In this document: piece after piece, positions 45,576 to 53,546 of the stretch
How positions within the stretch are numbered: position 1 is the first letter of the stretch
Layout of the letters: every line of letters starts with the position of its first letter
DNA from: Shewanella xiamenensis
Lineage (GTDB): Bacteria > Pseudomonadota > Gammaproteobacteria > Enterobacterales > Shewanellaceae
Assembly (NCBI RefSeq): GCF_014647135.1
Contig: NZ_BMOP01000010.1
Coordinates: 62,001 to 126,000, forward strand
Reading direction: 5' to 3'
DNA: 64,000 bases
Program-made: the position numbers and the translations under genes
Notes under the pieces: generated by a model
What the model was told of the DNA's origin: nothing
Databases searched by the model: none
The model's input: only the letters and a program-made list of their open reading frames with translations

Positions 45576-45739
45576 AAGCCTGTAAGACAATATGTTTTCT
45601 TTTTGATTGCTTTATAATCTGTAGTTTTAAAAGTTATTTAATTTCAATTTGTTATAAATTCCATTTTGCTGGTTGAATGAGATTTTCCCGGGTTGTTGTT
45701 CTTATGGGGGAACAACAAAGACAGAATTCACGTAGAATT

Positions 45740-46271
45740 TATTTGTCGCCAAAACACATGGATAGCACGGATTGCAATACGGGCGAAACGGACGCAAGAA
45801 GCAACTAATTTAGGTTCTTGGATTTGAACCTCTGGCGGTAGGAAAACTGTCATAAACCAAGGATAGGCTAAGGAAAAGCAGGATAGCTTTGTCAAGGATG
45901 ATACAGGATATAATACTTGTTAGGACGACAGGTTTCAGGATGATAAAGGACAAGCTTAAGGATTAAGCATGTACTCGGTGCAGGATGTATCGAGTTAAGG
46001 GATAAGTATAAGGGTGAACAGCTTGTACTCGTCTATGGAAGGCATTGAGCAGGATGCATTATGGAATGAGTCATAGGATGTGACTGGTGCCGGAATAGGA
46101 TTTCCGGGTCAAAGGATTGAGTGTTATGGTTAAGCCATAACACAGGGAGGATTAGGGATACAGGGATGCTGTAGGATGCACGTAAACGCATGGATGGTGC
46201 AGGGAGCACAAATAAGCAGGATGGCTTACAGAGAATAAATGGGGCGTACACAGTACGCCCTTTTCTTTTTT
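45740..46271 (+). ncRNA. csrB: CsrB-family CsrA-sequestering RNA (first copy)
   Basis: No protein frame is supported here, but the plus strand is packed with GGA motifs: about 31 between 45746 and 46241, many as CAGGATG, AAGGA or AGGGA in potential hairpin loops. This is the hallmark of CsrB/CsrC RNAs, each GGA loop binding CsrA and so relieving its control of mRNAs. The transcript ends at an intrinsic terminator (46242-46271). The 5' end is approximate; TAGAAT near 45734 could be the -10 element. A GacA-type palindrome lies upstream. The 3' third is clearly homologous to the second RNA gene downstream (shared GCATGGATGGTGCAGGGAGC). Confidence 0.85.
46242..46271 (+). terminator. Terminator of first CsrB-family RNA
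   Basis: Stem GGGCGTAC / GTACGCCC with loop ACA is followed by TTTTCTTTTTT. Confidence 0.92.
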
Positions 46272-46644
46272 GTCTTTTGAAGCTGCAGCTTGTATCTAGG
46301 CATCTTATAAATATTGAATTGCAAATCCGTCCAATCACCCAGTTCACAGCTCATCAAGATTGTAATATCAACCCGCTTATACATTGATAACAATGCGCAA
46401 TGATACTTTTGAGTTGCTTGGTTCTAGAGGTTGATACTAACCAAAGTATATGGAACTTGGCGTCGCTTAGAGGCTGTTCATAATTCTGTGTCAAAATGTC
46501 CATTTTTATAATTTTAACGGTAGTGGGATAAAAGAGATTGTCGATTATTGCTCCTTTATGCGGCGATTTACGGCTTGGTTGGTTCTGAGTCTTTCTTGGC
46601 AAGCAAGCTAAATTAGTTGAGAGGATTAAAATTGCCAGTTTCTT
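46272..46644. other. Spacer between the two CsrB-like RNAs
   Basis: 373 bases without a convincing gene. An 82-codon minus-strand frame (46354-46602) has no recognisable domain and no ribosome site. The only distinctive content is an IS256-like terminal sequence near 46470. Confidence 0.5.
46470..46496. mobile_element. Possible IS256-family terminal-repeat relic
   Basis: GAGGCTGTTCATAATTCTGT followed by GTCAAA resembles the terminal inverted repeats of IS256-family insertion sequences (GGxCTGTTCAxAATTxTGTGT). No transposase remnant is seen on either side within the spacer, so this would be a solo end. The identification rests on recalled similarity. Confidence 0.35.
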
Positions 46645-46662
46645 TGTGAGATATGTCTCACA
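46645..46662 (+). promoter_or_regulatory. GacA/UvrY-type upstream activating palindrome (second RNA)
   Basis: TGTGAGATATGTCTCACA is a perfect inverted repeat around a six-base spacer (flanking bases extend it to 20). It sits about 180 bases upstream of the second RNA, with extra TGTAAG-like half-sites at 46667-46683. Confidence 0.75.
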
Positions 46663-46827
46663 AGCATGTAAGTAATTTGTAAGTTTTTTGACTGATAAAA
46701 ACCGTCATATTCCATCAAATATAGTTTAATCAGTGTGTTAGGTTTTGCTTTTAATTATGTCGTTATTATTGCGGTTTATCTTTTTATTTTAACTAGCGCA
46801 AATTTCATCATGACTATCCTAAGATTC

Positions 46828-47256
46828 ATTTGCAGAGGGAGCGAGAGACAACAGGATGTTAGCGGTCAGGATGGCCGGACAGTGTTTAACGGATTAACAC
46901 TCACGGAATGGTAAGGAAAGACTTTCAGGATGAAAGCGTTACGAACCACGGAAGGATAGACTATCACGGATAGATAGCCTAGTTGCACAGGATTGCGATG
47001 GCACAAGGAGTGCAGCAGAAAGGAAGCAACTTAACCTATTTCATGGATGATGCTGGAACCGCTCAGGAAAGAGCAAGCTTGGTAAAAGGAACGCCAAGAA
47101 ATAGGGATGTACTTGAGTACAGGGAGATATCAAGGATTGAACAGGGATGATGCAGGATGCAAGTTGACGCATGGATGGTGCAGGGAGCACGAAAATAGCG
47201 GGATAGCTTAACAAAGAACAGAAGGGCGTGATCTTAGGATCACGCCCTTTCTTTTT
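46828..47256 (+). ncRNA. csrB: CsrB-family CsrA-sequestering RNA (second copy)
   Basis: About 430 bases with roughly 26 GGA motifs, many as CAGGATG flanked by complementary bases (for example TTTCAGGATGAAA and TATCACGGATAGATA), that is, GGA in hairpin loops. The 5' end GCAGAGGGAGCGAGAGACAA resembles the E. coli CsrB start. TATCCT at 46815-46820 is a plausible -10, which places the start near 46828. An intrinsic terminator closes the gene at 47222-47256. It is a paralogue of the RNA 0.6 kb upstream, on the same strand, and has its own GacA-type palindrome. It would antagonise CsrA under BarA/UvrY control. Confidence 0.88.
47222..47256 (+). terminator. Terminator of second CsrB-family RNA
   Basis: Twelve-base stem AAGGGCGTGATC / GATCACGCCCTT with loop TTAG is followed by TCTTTTT. 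Confidence 0.92.
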
Positions 47257-47357
47257 GGTATTCATACAGATGATGCAGATGTTGAGCCGCGCTATGGCTG
47301 AGTGTTATCAATATGGCTTGGCGTTATCAATTCAGCTCAAAGGTCAACGGCAGTGAC

Positions 47358-47744
47358 TTAATGACACTTGCCCGAGCTACAACTACTTTGGCTCCCACAG
47401 CCACCAAATTTACCTTTCGTCGTCGGTGCTTCTTGCCATTCGGGTTCTGGGAATATAGGCCATTCAATCTTTTGAATTTTTTTACCTAGCATCCATATAT
47501 GGCCACGATATTGATTTATACCATCTGTGCTGAACTCGAACAGATACTTTGCCTTCCAACAGATCCCGGTAGTGCCGCCAAGGCTAGGACGAGCGGTTTC
47601 CATTGCGATCGCCAATAGTTGTACTTTTTGTCTACAGCATTCTTTTTCAGCAAAAATACGGCTTAATTCTGCCATTTGACGAAGTTGCCAAAAGAAAGCG
47701 GCAACGACAATCAGCGCAATAATTAACAGAAGATCTGACATCAT
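47358..47744 (-). CDS. DUF3301 family membrane protein
   Basis: 128 residues. One N-terminal membrane helix (about 4-20, 'LLLIIALIVVAAFFWQ') is followed by 'RQMAELSRIFAEKECCRQKVQLLAIAMETARPSLGG', the DUF3301 signature. A short beta-rich domain ('KAKYLFEFSTDGINQYRGHIWMLG') and a Cys/Ser/Gly-rich tail (GGCGSQSSCSSGKCH) follow. The tail could bind metal. The start overlaps the stop of the DUF3549 gene by four bases (ATGA), so the pair is coupled. Function unknown. Confidence 0.85.
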   Translation of the reverse strand: MMSDLLLIIALIVVAAFFWQLRQMAELSRIFAEKECCRQKVQLLAIAMETARPSLGGTTGICWKAKYLFEFSTDGINQYRGHIWMLGKKIQKIEWPIFPEPEWQEAPTTKGKFGGCGSQSSCSSGKCH

Positions 47745-48754
47745 TTACTTGCAGCCTTAAACAAGCCACCAATGGCTTGTGATAGTTGAACACTACGATT
47801 GGGATTTCGTAATTCACGCAGTAAGTGATTGCGTAAATTAGGAATAGCCACAATATCAGCAAAGACCTGATTAAAAAAGGCTTGCGGCTGAAGTGCAAGT
47901 GCTTCTAAGTAAATACTGCGACTCAGCTCTTGCTTTAGTATCGACCAATTTCGACCTGCAATACTGATGAGGGCGTTTGCATCAAGCTGGTCTGTATGCT
48001 GTAAGTGGGCTAAGGCTTGTTGGCTTAATTCAGACTGTGATGCTAATGCTCGCATGTAATAGGATTGGTACTCATTAGGTGCCTTGATGAACTTACTAAA
48101 GATCTTCTCCGCAATAGCCTCAGTCAACTGTAGATGTTCGAGGCACTGGCATAGAGCGATTTGTACTTCAATGGCGGCATGGTCAAAACTGGCAAGGATA
48201 TGTTGCTCATGATCTAATTCATTGAGACGGACACAAACATCGCTCAAACCTTGCAGGCCAATATGTTGCCATTCACTCGGAGCAATTTGGCCTGATAAGT
48301 ATTGCATGGCAAATTCATATTGGATTGATGCCTTTAACCCTAATTGCTTACGCACTAAGGCGTTGAATAACGCTAGTTTCTCTTGGCTAGGTTTAAAACT
48401 AAATGGATTATTGGCGAGGCGATCCTGCTGTTCATCGGTTAATGGCTGAGTTGGATCTTGTCCCAGTGCCGTGAGTACCATTTCAATAAATTGTGAACGG
48501 GGTGCAGGCGAGAGCAGGCCTTGCTCATCTAAAGGAAGCTTGAGGAACCAAATAAAATGCTGCTGGCTTTCATTCCAAAAAACAATGGCAAACTGTGCAT
48601 GGCCTTGAATAGGGTAGGGATAAGGTGTGGCTAGAGATTCGATTTGATGGAAGGCCAACATATCGATGTGCTGTACCCTTCGACCCAGTTCATAGACTTG
48701 GAATTGGGTTTTGGCTGTCGTTAAAAATTGGCTAAGCGTAGTAATTTCAGTCAT
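47741..48754 (-). CDS. DUF3549 family protein
   Basis: 337 residues matching the DUF3549 family. The N-terminal part has 'TLSQFLTTAKTQFQVYELGRRVQHIDMLAFHQIE' and 'AFWNESQQHFIWFLKLPLDEQGLLSPAPRSQFIEMVLTALG'-like sequence, and the remainder is helical and Leu/Ala/Gln-rich with HEAT-like character ('ALCQCLEHLQLTEAIAEKIFSKFIK'). The function is unknown. It is the first gene of a coupled pair with DUF3301, and is divergent from yqcC-truC, a neighbourhood conserved in Shewanella and Vibrio. Confidence 0.85.
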   Translation of the reverse strand: MTEITTLSQFLTTAKTQFQVYELGRRVQHIDMLAFHQIESLATPYPYPIQGHAQFAIVFWNESQQHFIWFLKLPLDEQGLLSPAPRSQFIEMVLTALGQDPTQPLTDEQQDRLANNPFSFKPSQEKLALFNALVRKQLGLKASIQYEFAMQYLSGQIAPSEWQHIGLQGLSDVCVRLNELDHEQHILASFDHAAIEVQIALCQCLEHLQLTEAIAEKIFSKFIKAPNEYQSYYMRALASQSELSQQALAHLQHTDQLDANALISIAGRNWSILKQELSRSIYLEALALQPQAFFNQVFADIVAIPNLRNHLLRELRNPNRSVQLSQAIGGLFKAASK

Positions 48755-48901
48755 TTGGCTGCTATATCAATCAAAAAGGCTCAATAAATTGGCGACATTA
48801 TAGGGGGAAGTTGTTCACGATGGTATGATTGCCACACTTTTATCGCCCCCTGTCGCTGAGCGTTATCTTCTAGTGACAGCGAGCTAAAGGACGTTACATT
48901 G

Positions 48902-49222
48902 ATGCTTTACAGCCAAACTCAAATAAAATTAGCCCAAATTATTCACGAGCTCCAAGGTGTTGGACTTTGGTCGGCCAATGCGCCAAGTGATAAAGCGATG
49001 GCCAGTACAGCGCCGTTTGCCTGCGATCATATGCCGTTTGAACAATGGCTGCAGTTTATCTTTATCCCGCGAATGCAAGTATTGATCGATGCTGGACAAC
49101 CCTTGCCTAGCCAAATTGCCATTGCGCCTATGGCTGAACATGTGTGGTCTGAGCAGGCGACATTAGCACCCTTAATCGGTGTCTTAAATGAATTGGATAT
49201 ATTGTTAAATGAACCAAGATGA
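48902..49222 (+). CDS. yqcC: YqcC family protein
   Basis: 106 residues. The YqcC pattern is clear: 'LAQIIHELQGVGLWSANAPSDKAMASTAPFACDHMPFEQWLQFIFIPRMQVLIDAGQPLP' (in pieces) and 'LAPLIGVLNELDILLN'. YqcC is a small all-helical protein of unknown function that accompanies truC in gammaproteobacteria. The ATG at 48902 is preferred; a TTG at 48899 is also in frame, with AAAGGA upstream. Its last 14 bases overlap the truC start. Confidence 0.88.
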   Translation: MLYSQTQIKLAQIIHELQGVGLWSANAPSDKAMASTAPFACDHMPFEQWLQFIFIPRMQVLIDAGQPLPSQIAIAPMAEHVWSEQATLAPLIGVLNELDILLNEPR

Positions 49223-50045
49223 TATCTGGTTAGATATGCCAGAGAGTAAGCAATTGAATACCGATAGTGATGATGTAGAAGCCGCGCCTGAACTGCACAT
49301 TTTATATCAAGATGAGCATCTCGTTGCTATCCACAAACCTGCGGGATTGCTGGTGCATCGCAGTTATTTGGCACGCCGTGAACGTTTTTTTGCGATGCAA
49401 TTAACGCGTGATCTGGTGGGGTGTCATGTGTTTCCGGTACATCGTTTAGATAGGCCGACCTCTGGCGTGTTGTTATTTGCCAAAAATAGTGAAGTGGCTA
49501 ACGCGCTTTGCGAACAATTTGCCGACCATAGTATCGAAAAACAGTACCTAGCGTTGGTGCGTGGCAATATGCACGAGAGTGGTGTATTGGATTATGCGCT
49601 CAAGGTTGAATTGGATGAAGTGGCGGATAAGTTCTCAAATCAAGATAAAGCAGCCCAAGAAGCGGTGACTCAATATGAACCGCTACTCAATGCTGAAATC
49701 CCCTATCCGTCAGGACGTTATGCAACGAGTCGATTTGCTTTAGTTAAACTGAGTCCTAAAACGGGGCGCAAGCATCAACTAAGACGCCATATGGCGCACT
49801 TACGTCATCCGATTATTGGTGATACCACCCATGGTGATGGTAAGCAAAATGCATTTTTTAGAACCCATTTTGACATCAATCGACTATGGCTGATTGCGAA
49901 AAAATTAACCTTCACTCACCCGATAACCCATGAGCGCTTAAGCATTGAAACAGAGCTTGAGCCAGAATGGGAAACCGTTTTTGCTCGCCTTGGTTGGGAT
50001 GACAGCGCATTATCTTCCACACCGAGCATATTGATTGCGGGTTAA
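49209..50045 (+). CDS. truC: tRNA pseudouridine(65) synthase TruC
   Basis: 278 residues. After a 25-residue acidic extension not present in E. coli, the RsuA/RluA-type fold begins ('LHILYQDEHLVAIHKPAGLLVHRSYLARRERFFAMQ'). The catalytic Asp is in 'FPVHRLDRPTSGVLLFAKN', and the later motifs are 'YLALVRG' and 'LSPKTGRKHQLRRHMAHLRHPIIGDTTHGD'. The enzyme makes pseudouridine at position 65 of tRNAs. It is translationally coupled to yqcC, and flavodoxin yqcA lies nearby, as in E. coli. Confidence 0.94.
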   Translation: MNQDDIWLDMPESKQLNTDSDDVEAAPELHILYQDEHLVAIHKPAGLLVHRSYLARRERFFAMQLTRDLVGCHVFPVHRLDRPTSGVLLFAKNSEVANALCEQFADHSIEKQYLALVRGNMHESGVLDYALKVELDEVADKFSNQDKAAQEAVTQYEPLLNAEIPYPSGRYATSRFALVKLSPKTGRKHQLRRHMAHLRHPIIGDTTHGDGKQNAFFRTHFDINRLWLIAKKLTFTHPITHERLSIETELEPEWETVFARLGWDDSALSSTPSILIAG

Positions 50046-50133
50046 GCTGAAATGTATTAGGTCGCCACGTGTTTATTTGCGTGACTAAGATAGTGTGGTC
50101 TGTTCACTTGCTGTTGGCCCTGATGTTAACAGC

Positions 50134-50307
50134 TTAGCTACTCGCTAGCTTTAGTTCTTGCATTAAGGTGACTAAGCTTGAAAATCCCGTGGTGGGCTTA
50201 AGTGGCGTTTGCAGGTTTTGCTGTGCGGCATGAAAGTAATGTTTACGTCTAATTTGAGTGCTTTTATGTTGGTGCTTGAGGTGTTTTTGCCTATTGCTCT
50301 GTCGCAT
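50134..50307 (-). CDS. Small basic ORF, hypothetical
   Basis: 57 codons on the minus strand inside the 385-base gap between truC and yqcA. The start has GAGGAAC seven bases upstream, a good ribosome site. The peptide (MRQSNRQKHLKHQHKSTQIR onward) is strongly basic in its first 25 residues and ends 'GFSSLVTLMQELKLASS', a short amphipathic helix. I recognise no family. It may be a real small protein or a chance frame. Confidence 0.45.
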   Translation of the reverse strand: MRQSNRQKHLKHQHKSTQIRRKHYFHAAQQNLQTPLKPTTGFSSLVTLMQELKLASS

Positions 50308-50430
50308 CAGTTTAGTTCCTCATGCTCAATAACTTGATTTATAAAATTTTTACCTTGTCGCTTGCCCTAAAGCATAACAATAAAGTAACTTCAGCTGAGT
50401 TGCGTTTACGCATGTGGGACGGAGTATATC

Positions 50431-50895
50431 ATGAAAAAAGTTAATCTGATCTTTGGCACTGTGTATGGTAGCGCACAATTTACCGCCGAAACCTTAGAAA
50501 AAGCGCTGACAGAACTTGGTTATGAAGCCAGATTGTGGCAACCGAATGAAATTAGCCAATTTACACCACCACAAGATGAGCTGTTAGTGGTTGTCACCTC
50601 AACCACCGGGCAGGGCGATTTACCCGATGATATCCAGCCCTGGTTTTATCATCTCCAAACAACAGCTCCCTATTTGCCAGAGCTGAAATACAGTGTTATT
50701 GCGCTGGGAGATTCAAGTTACGATACCTTTTGTGGTGCAGGCAAGTCAGTGGATGCATTGCTGAGTGAATTAGGCGCAAAAGCCGTTGTGGAGCGTCTCG
50801 ATATTGACGCCTGTGAAACCATGGAACCTGAGGTCGAAGCGATAAAATGGCTGCAAAGCTGGAACCAAGTCGTCAAATCCGAGCGCGCCGCTTAG
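50431..50895 (+). CDS. yqcA: Flavodoxin YqcA/MioC-type
   Basis: 154 residues, a complete flavodoxin domain. The FMN phosphate loop is 'LIFGTVYGSAQFTAETLEKAL', the second loop 'VVTSTTGQGDLPDDIQPWFYHLQ', and the isoalloxazine-stacking region 'SVIALGDSSYDTFCGAGKSVDALL'. It is a cytoplasmic one-electron carrier of the short-chain type. In E. coli the yqcA-truC-yqcC order is conserved. Here yqcA is 385 bases after truC and its 3' end overlaps the start of a PTS gene by up to 49 bases. Confidence 0.93.
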   Translation: MKKVNLIFGTVYGSAQFTAETLEKALTELGYEARLWQPNEISQFTPPQDELLVVVTSTTGQGDLPDDIQPWFYHLQTTAPYLPELKYSVIALGDSSYDTFCGAGKSVDALLSELGAKAVVERLDIDACETMEPEVEAIKWLQSWNQVVKSERAA

Positions 50896-52328
50896 GCCAT
50901 TTGGTCACTCAGCAGTGGTTTAAATTTGCTCAGCGCTTAAGCCAAGCGCTGTTAATCCCTATTGCCATTTTACCCGCGGCTGGGGTTATGCTGGGGTTGA
51001 CGGTAAGCCCAATCCCCTTTATGCCTGAAGTACTTAATGTATTAATGCTGGCTGTGGGTAAGCTGATCTTCGCGATTATGCCGATTTTGTTTGCGGTGGC
51101 AGTGGCGATTGGTTTTTGTCGAGATCAAGGGATTGCTGCATTTACCGCTGTGTTTGGCTATGGGGTGTTGACAGCAACCTTGGCTGCTTTAGCTGACCTA
51201 TACCAATTGCCAACTCAGTCAGTTCTTGGCATGGATACCTTAGATACTGGGATTGCTGGCGGCATGCTGATTGGCGGCGTGACTTGCTTTGCGGTGCGTT
51301 GGAGCCAATATATTCGCCTGCCAGCGATTTTTTCCTTTTTCGAAGGGCGGCGTAGCGCCTCTTTATTGATCATTCCGTTGGCAATGGGGTTAGGTTATGT
51401 ACTCGCCCATGTATGGCCATCAATCTCCTTATTGATTGAGCGAGTCTCTGATTGGGCTGTTTACCAAAAGCCTGCAATTGCGTTTGGTGTTTATGGTGCG
51501 CTTGAGCGTTTACTCATTCCCTTAGGGCTACATCATATTTGGAATGCACCATTTTATTTAGAAGTTGGCCAATATCAGTTGCAGGACGCCGAAGTGGTAC
51601 GCGGTGAAGTGGCGCGTTATTTAGCGGGTGATCCGCAAGCAGGGAATTTAGCGGGGGGCTACCTGATTAAAATGTGGGGATTACCAGCAGCGGCGCTGGC
51701 CATTTGGCGCTGCGCTGATGCCTCGGAGCGAAATCGTGTTGCGGGTATTATGCTTTCCGCTGCGGCAGCCAGTTGGTTGACGGGTGTGACTGAGCCAATT
51801 GAGTTTGCCTTTATGTTTGTGGCGCCGATCTTGTTTCTTATCCATGTCATGCTGGCGGGCTTGGCTTACTCTGTCTGCATTATGCTTGATATTCACCATA
51901 GTATTGTATTTTCCCACGGACTGGTTGACTTCACTTTGCTATTTTCCCTGTCCCGCAATACGGGATGGTTTGCAGTCTTGGGGCCGCTTACGGCGGTGAT
52001 TTATTACATTTTGTTTAGGGGAAGTATTCTGGCATTTAATTTAAAAACGCCAGGGCGGCTTGAATCCTATGACGCTAATCGCTCCAAAGAGAGCTTAAGA
52101 GCAATTATTGCGGCATTAGGTGGTCGCGATAACATCGTTGAACTCAATGCCTGTTTAACGCGATTACGTTTGAGTGTGCATAGCCCTGAGTTAGTTAATA
52201 AAGTTCGACTCAGTCAGCTAGGTGCAAAGGGAGTGATTGTGATGGGGAAAGGTGTGCAAGTGGTCTATGGCACTAAGGCTGAAACTCTGCGTAAAGTGTT
52301 GCAGCGTTATTTAGATACACGGCGTTAG
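50847..52328 (+). CDS. PTS glucose/N-acetylglucosamine-type EIIC-EIIB
   Basis: 493 residues from the ATG at 50847. A TTG at 50901 would remove most of the overlap with yqcA and put the membrane domain start (FKFAQRLSQALLIPIAILPAAGVMLG) nearer the N-terminus. The EIIC domain has about ten hydrophobic segments, with 'LLIPLGLHHIWNAPFYLEVG' and the substrate-contact 'TGVTEPIEFAFMFVAPILF'. The EIIB domain (about 410-490) carries the phosphorylated Cys in 'NIVELNACLTRLRLSV'. It imports and phosphorylates a hexose, probably glucose or N-acetylglucosamine type. No EIIA, kinase or deaminase gene is adjacent. Confidence 0.88.
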   Translation: MAAKLEPSRQIRARRLGHLVTQQWFKFAQRLSQALLIPIAILPAAGVMLGLTVSPIPFMPEVLNVLMLAVGKLIFAIMPILFAVAVAIGFCRDQGIAAFTAVFGYGVLTATLAALADLYQLPTQSVLGMDTLDTGIAGGMLIGGVTCFAVRWSQYIRLPAIFSFFEGRRSASLLIIPLAMGLGYVLAHVWPSISLLIERVSDWAVYQKPAIAFGVYGALERLLIPLGLHHIWNAPFYLEVGQYQLQDAEVVRGEVARYLAGDPQAGNLAGGYLIKMWGLPAAALAIWRCADASERNRVAGIMLSAAAASWLTGVTEPIEFAFMFVAPILFLIHVMLAGLAYSVCIMLDIHHSIVFSHGLVDFTLLFSLSRNTGWFAVLGPLTAVIYYILFRGSILAFNLKTPGRLESYDANRSKESLRAIIAALGGRDNIVELNACLTRLRLSVHSPELVNKVRLSQLGAKGVIVMGKGVQVVYGTKAETLRKVLQRYLDTRR

Positions 52329-52356
52329 CATTGCAGCTTATTAAAATTAATCACTG

Positions 52357-52392
52357 ATTTATTGTGTTTAATAAAGTTAACTCACAATAAAT
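52357..52392. repeat. Inverted repeat after PTS gene
   Basis: ATTTATTGTG and CACAATAAAT form a perfect 10-base inverted repeat around a 16-base A/T-rich spacer in the 156 bases between the PTS gene and purU. It may be a terminator-like hairpin or an operator; no T tract follows. Confidence 0.45.
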
Positions 52393-52484
52393 TCACTTTT
52401 TAACACAAAAAGTTAGCTTTTCATGCTGTATCAGCGAATTGGCTATGGCACACTCAAGTGAGGGACCATAGAGGAGATCAGATT

Positions 52485-53357
52485 TTGCAGTCACAGCATG
52501 TAGTATCCAACGCACAACCCGCCTTAGCACGTAAAATCCTGATGACAGATTGCGCCGATGCCCAAGGGCTTATCGCCAAAATCACCAGTGTTTGCTTTAA
52601 CCATCAGCTTAACATCATCAAAAACAGTGAATTTGTGGATAATGCGCAGGGACGATTTTTTATGCGCACTGAGCTTGAGGGGCACTTTAACAGCGAGCAA
52701 TTATTGCAGGATCTGCGTCAAGTATTACCCGTTCCAAATCATATGACCTTAGTGAGTGCGGGTAAGAAACGCATTGTTATATTAGTCACTAAAGAAGCAC
52801 ATTGTCTCGGCGACCTCTTGATGAAAGCGTATTATGGCGGTTTAAATGTTGAGATTGCCGCCGTAGTGGGCAACCACGATGTACTTAGAGAACTTGTTGA
52901 AAAGTTTGACATTCCTTTTCATCTCGTCAGTCATGAAGGACTCGACAGAATTCAACATGAGCAGGCGTTATTGGCCGCGGTGTCGCAATACGCGCCAGAC
53001 TATCTGGTGCTTGCCAAGTATATGCGGGTGCTGACGCCGGATTTTGTTGCCGAATATCCAAACCGTATCATCAATATCCATCACTCTTTCTTACCAGCCT
53101 TTATTGGTGCAGCTCCTTATCGCCAAGCCTGGGAACGTGGGGTGAAAATTATCGGTGCGACGGCGCATTTTGTGAACAACTGCCTCGATGAAGGGCCGAT
53201 TATCAAACAGGATGTGATCCCCGTTGATCATAGTTACAGCGCACTCGAAATGGCCAAAGCGGGGCGAGACGTTGAAAAAAGTGTTCTCAGCAAGGCGCTG
53301 CAATTAGTGTTAAATGAGCAAGTGGTGGTTTACGGCAATAAAACCATAGTGTTTTAG
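52485..53357 (+). CDS. purU: Formyltetrahydrofolate deformylase PurU
   Basis: 290 residues from a TTG at 52485, chosen because GAGGAG lies eight bases upstream; an upstream GTG at 52458 would put that ribosome site inside the gene. An N-terminal ACT domain ('TDCADAQGLIAKITSVCFNHQLNIIKNSEFVD') precedes the formyl-transferase fold ('RIVILVTKEAHCLGDLLMKAYYGGLNVEIAAVVGN'). The catalytic Asn/His/Asp are in 'RIINIHHSFLPAFIGAAPY' and 'NNCLDEGPII'. It hydrolyses 10-formyl-THF to formate and THF, feeding PurT and balancing one-carbon pools. Confidence 0.95.
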   Translation: MQSQHVVSNAQPALARKILMTDCADAQGLIAKITSVCFNHQLNIIKNSEFVDNAQGRFFMRTELEGHFNSEQLLQDLRQVLPVPNHMTLVSAGKKRIVILVTKEAHCLGDLLMKAYYGGLNVEIAAVVGNHDVLRELVEKFDIPFHLVSHEGLDRIQHEQALLAAVSQYAPDYLVLAKYMRVLTPDFVAEYPNRIINIHHSFLPAFIGAAPYRQAWERGVKIIGATAHFVNNCLDEGPIIKQDVIPVDHSYSALEMAKAGRDVEKSVLSKALQLVLNEQVVVYGNKTIVF

Positions 53358-53546
53358 GGGGTAAAATTTGATTTGAGTATCCCCACATACTCCCGCGCAT
53401 ACCGTGATGGGGATCTTATGTTTCAGTTTTAGTCTGCGGCTTATATTCGCTTTGCTATCCTTATGTTTAATAGGATTTTTACTTTGTTTATGTCCTAATG
53501 AGTTTTTGAGTCTACATTCCTATTTTTAATCAAGGATGGAGGTTGG

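Noticed and set aside
45740..47256. Many short, regularly recurring motifs that could suggest a CRISPR array or minisatellite
   Set aside because: The repeated unit is only GGA/AGGATG with no fixed period or spacer length, and each block ends in a terminator; this is the CsrB RNA pattern.
46033..47265. Minus-strand frames at 46033-46347, 46354-46602 and 47041-47265
   Set aside because: The first and third lie antisense to the RNAs and share similarity only because the RNAs do; none has a ribosome site or a recognisable domain.
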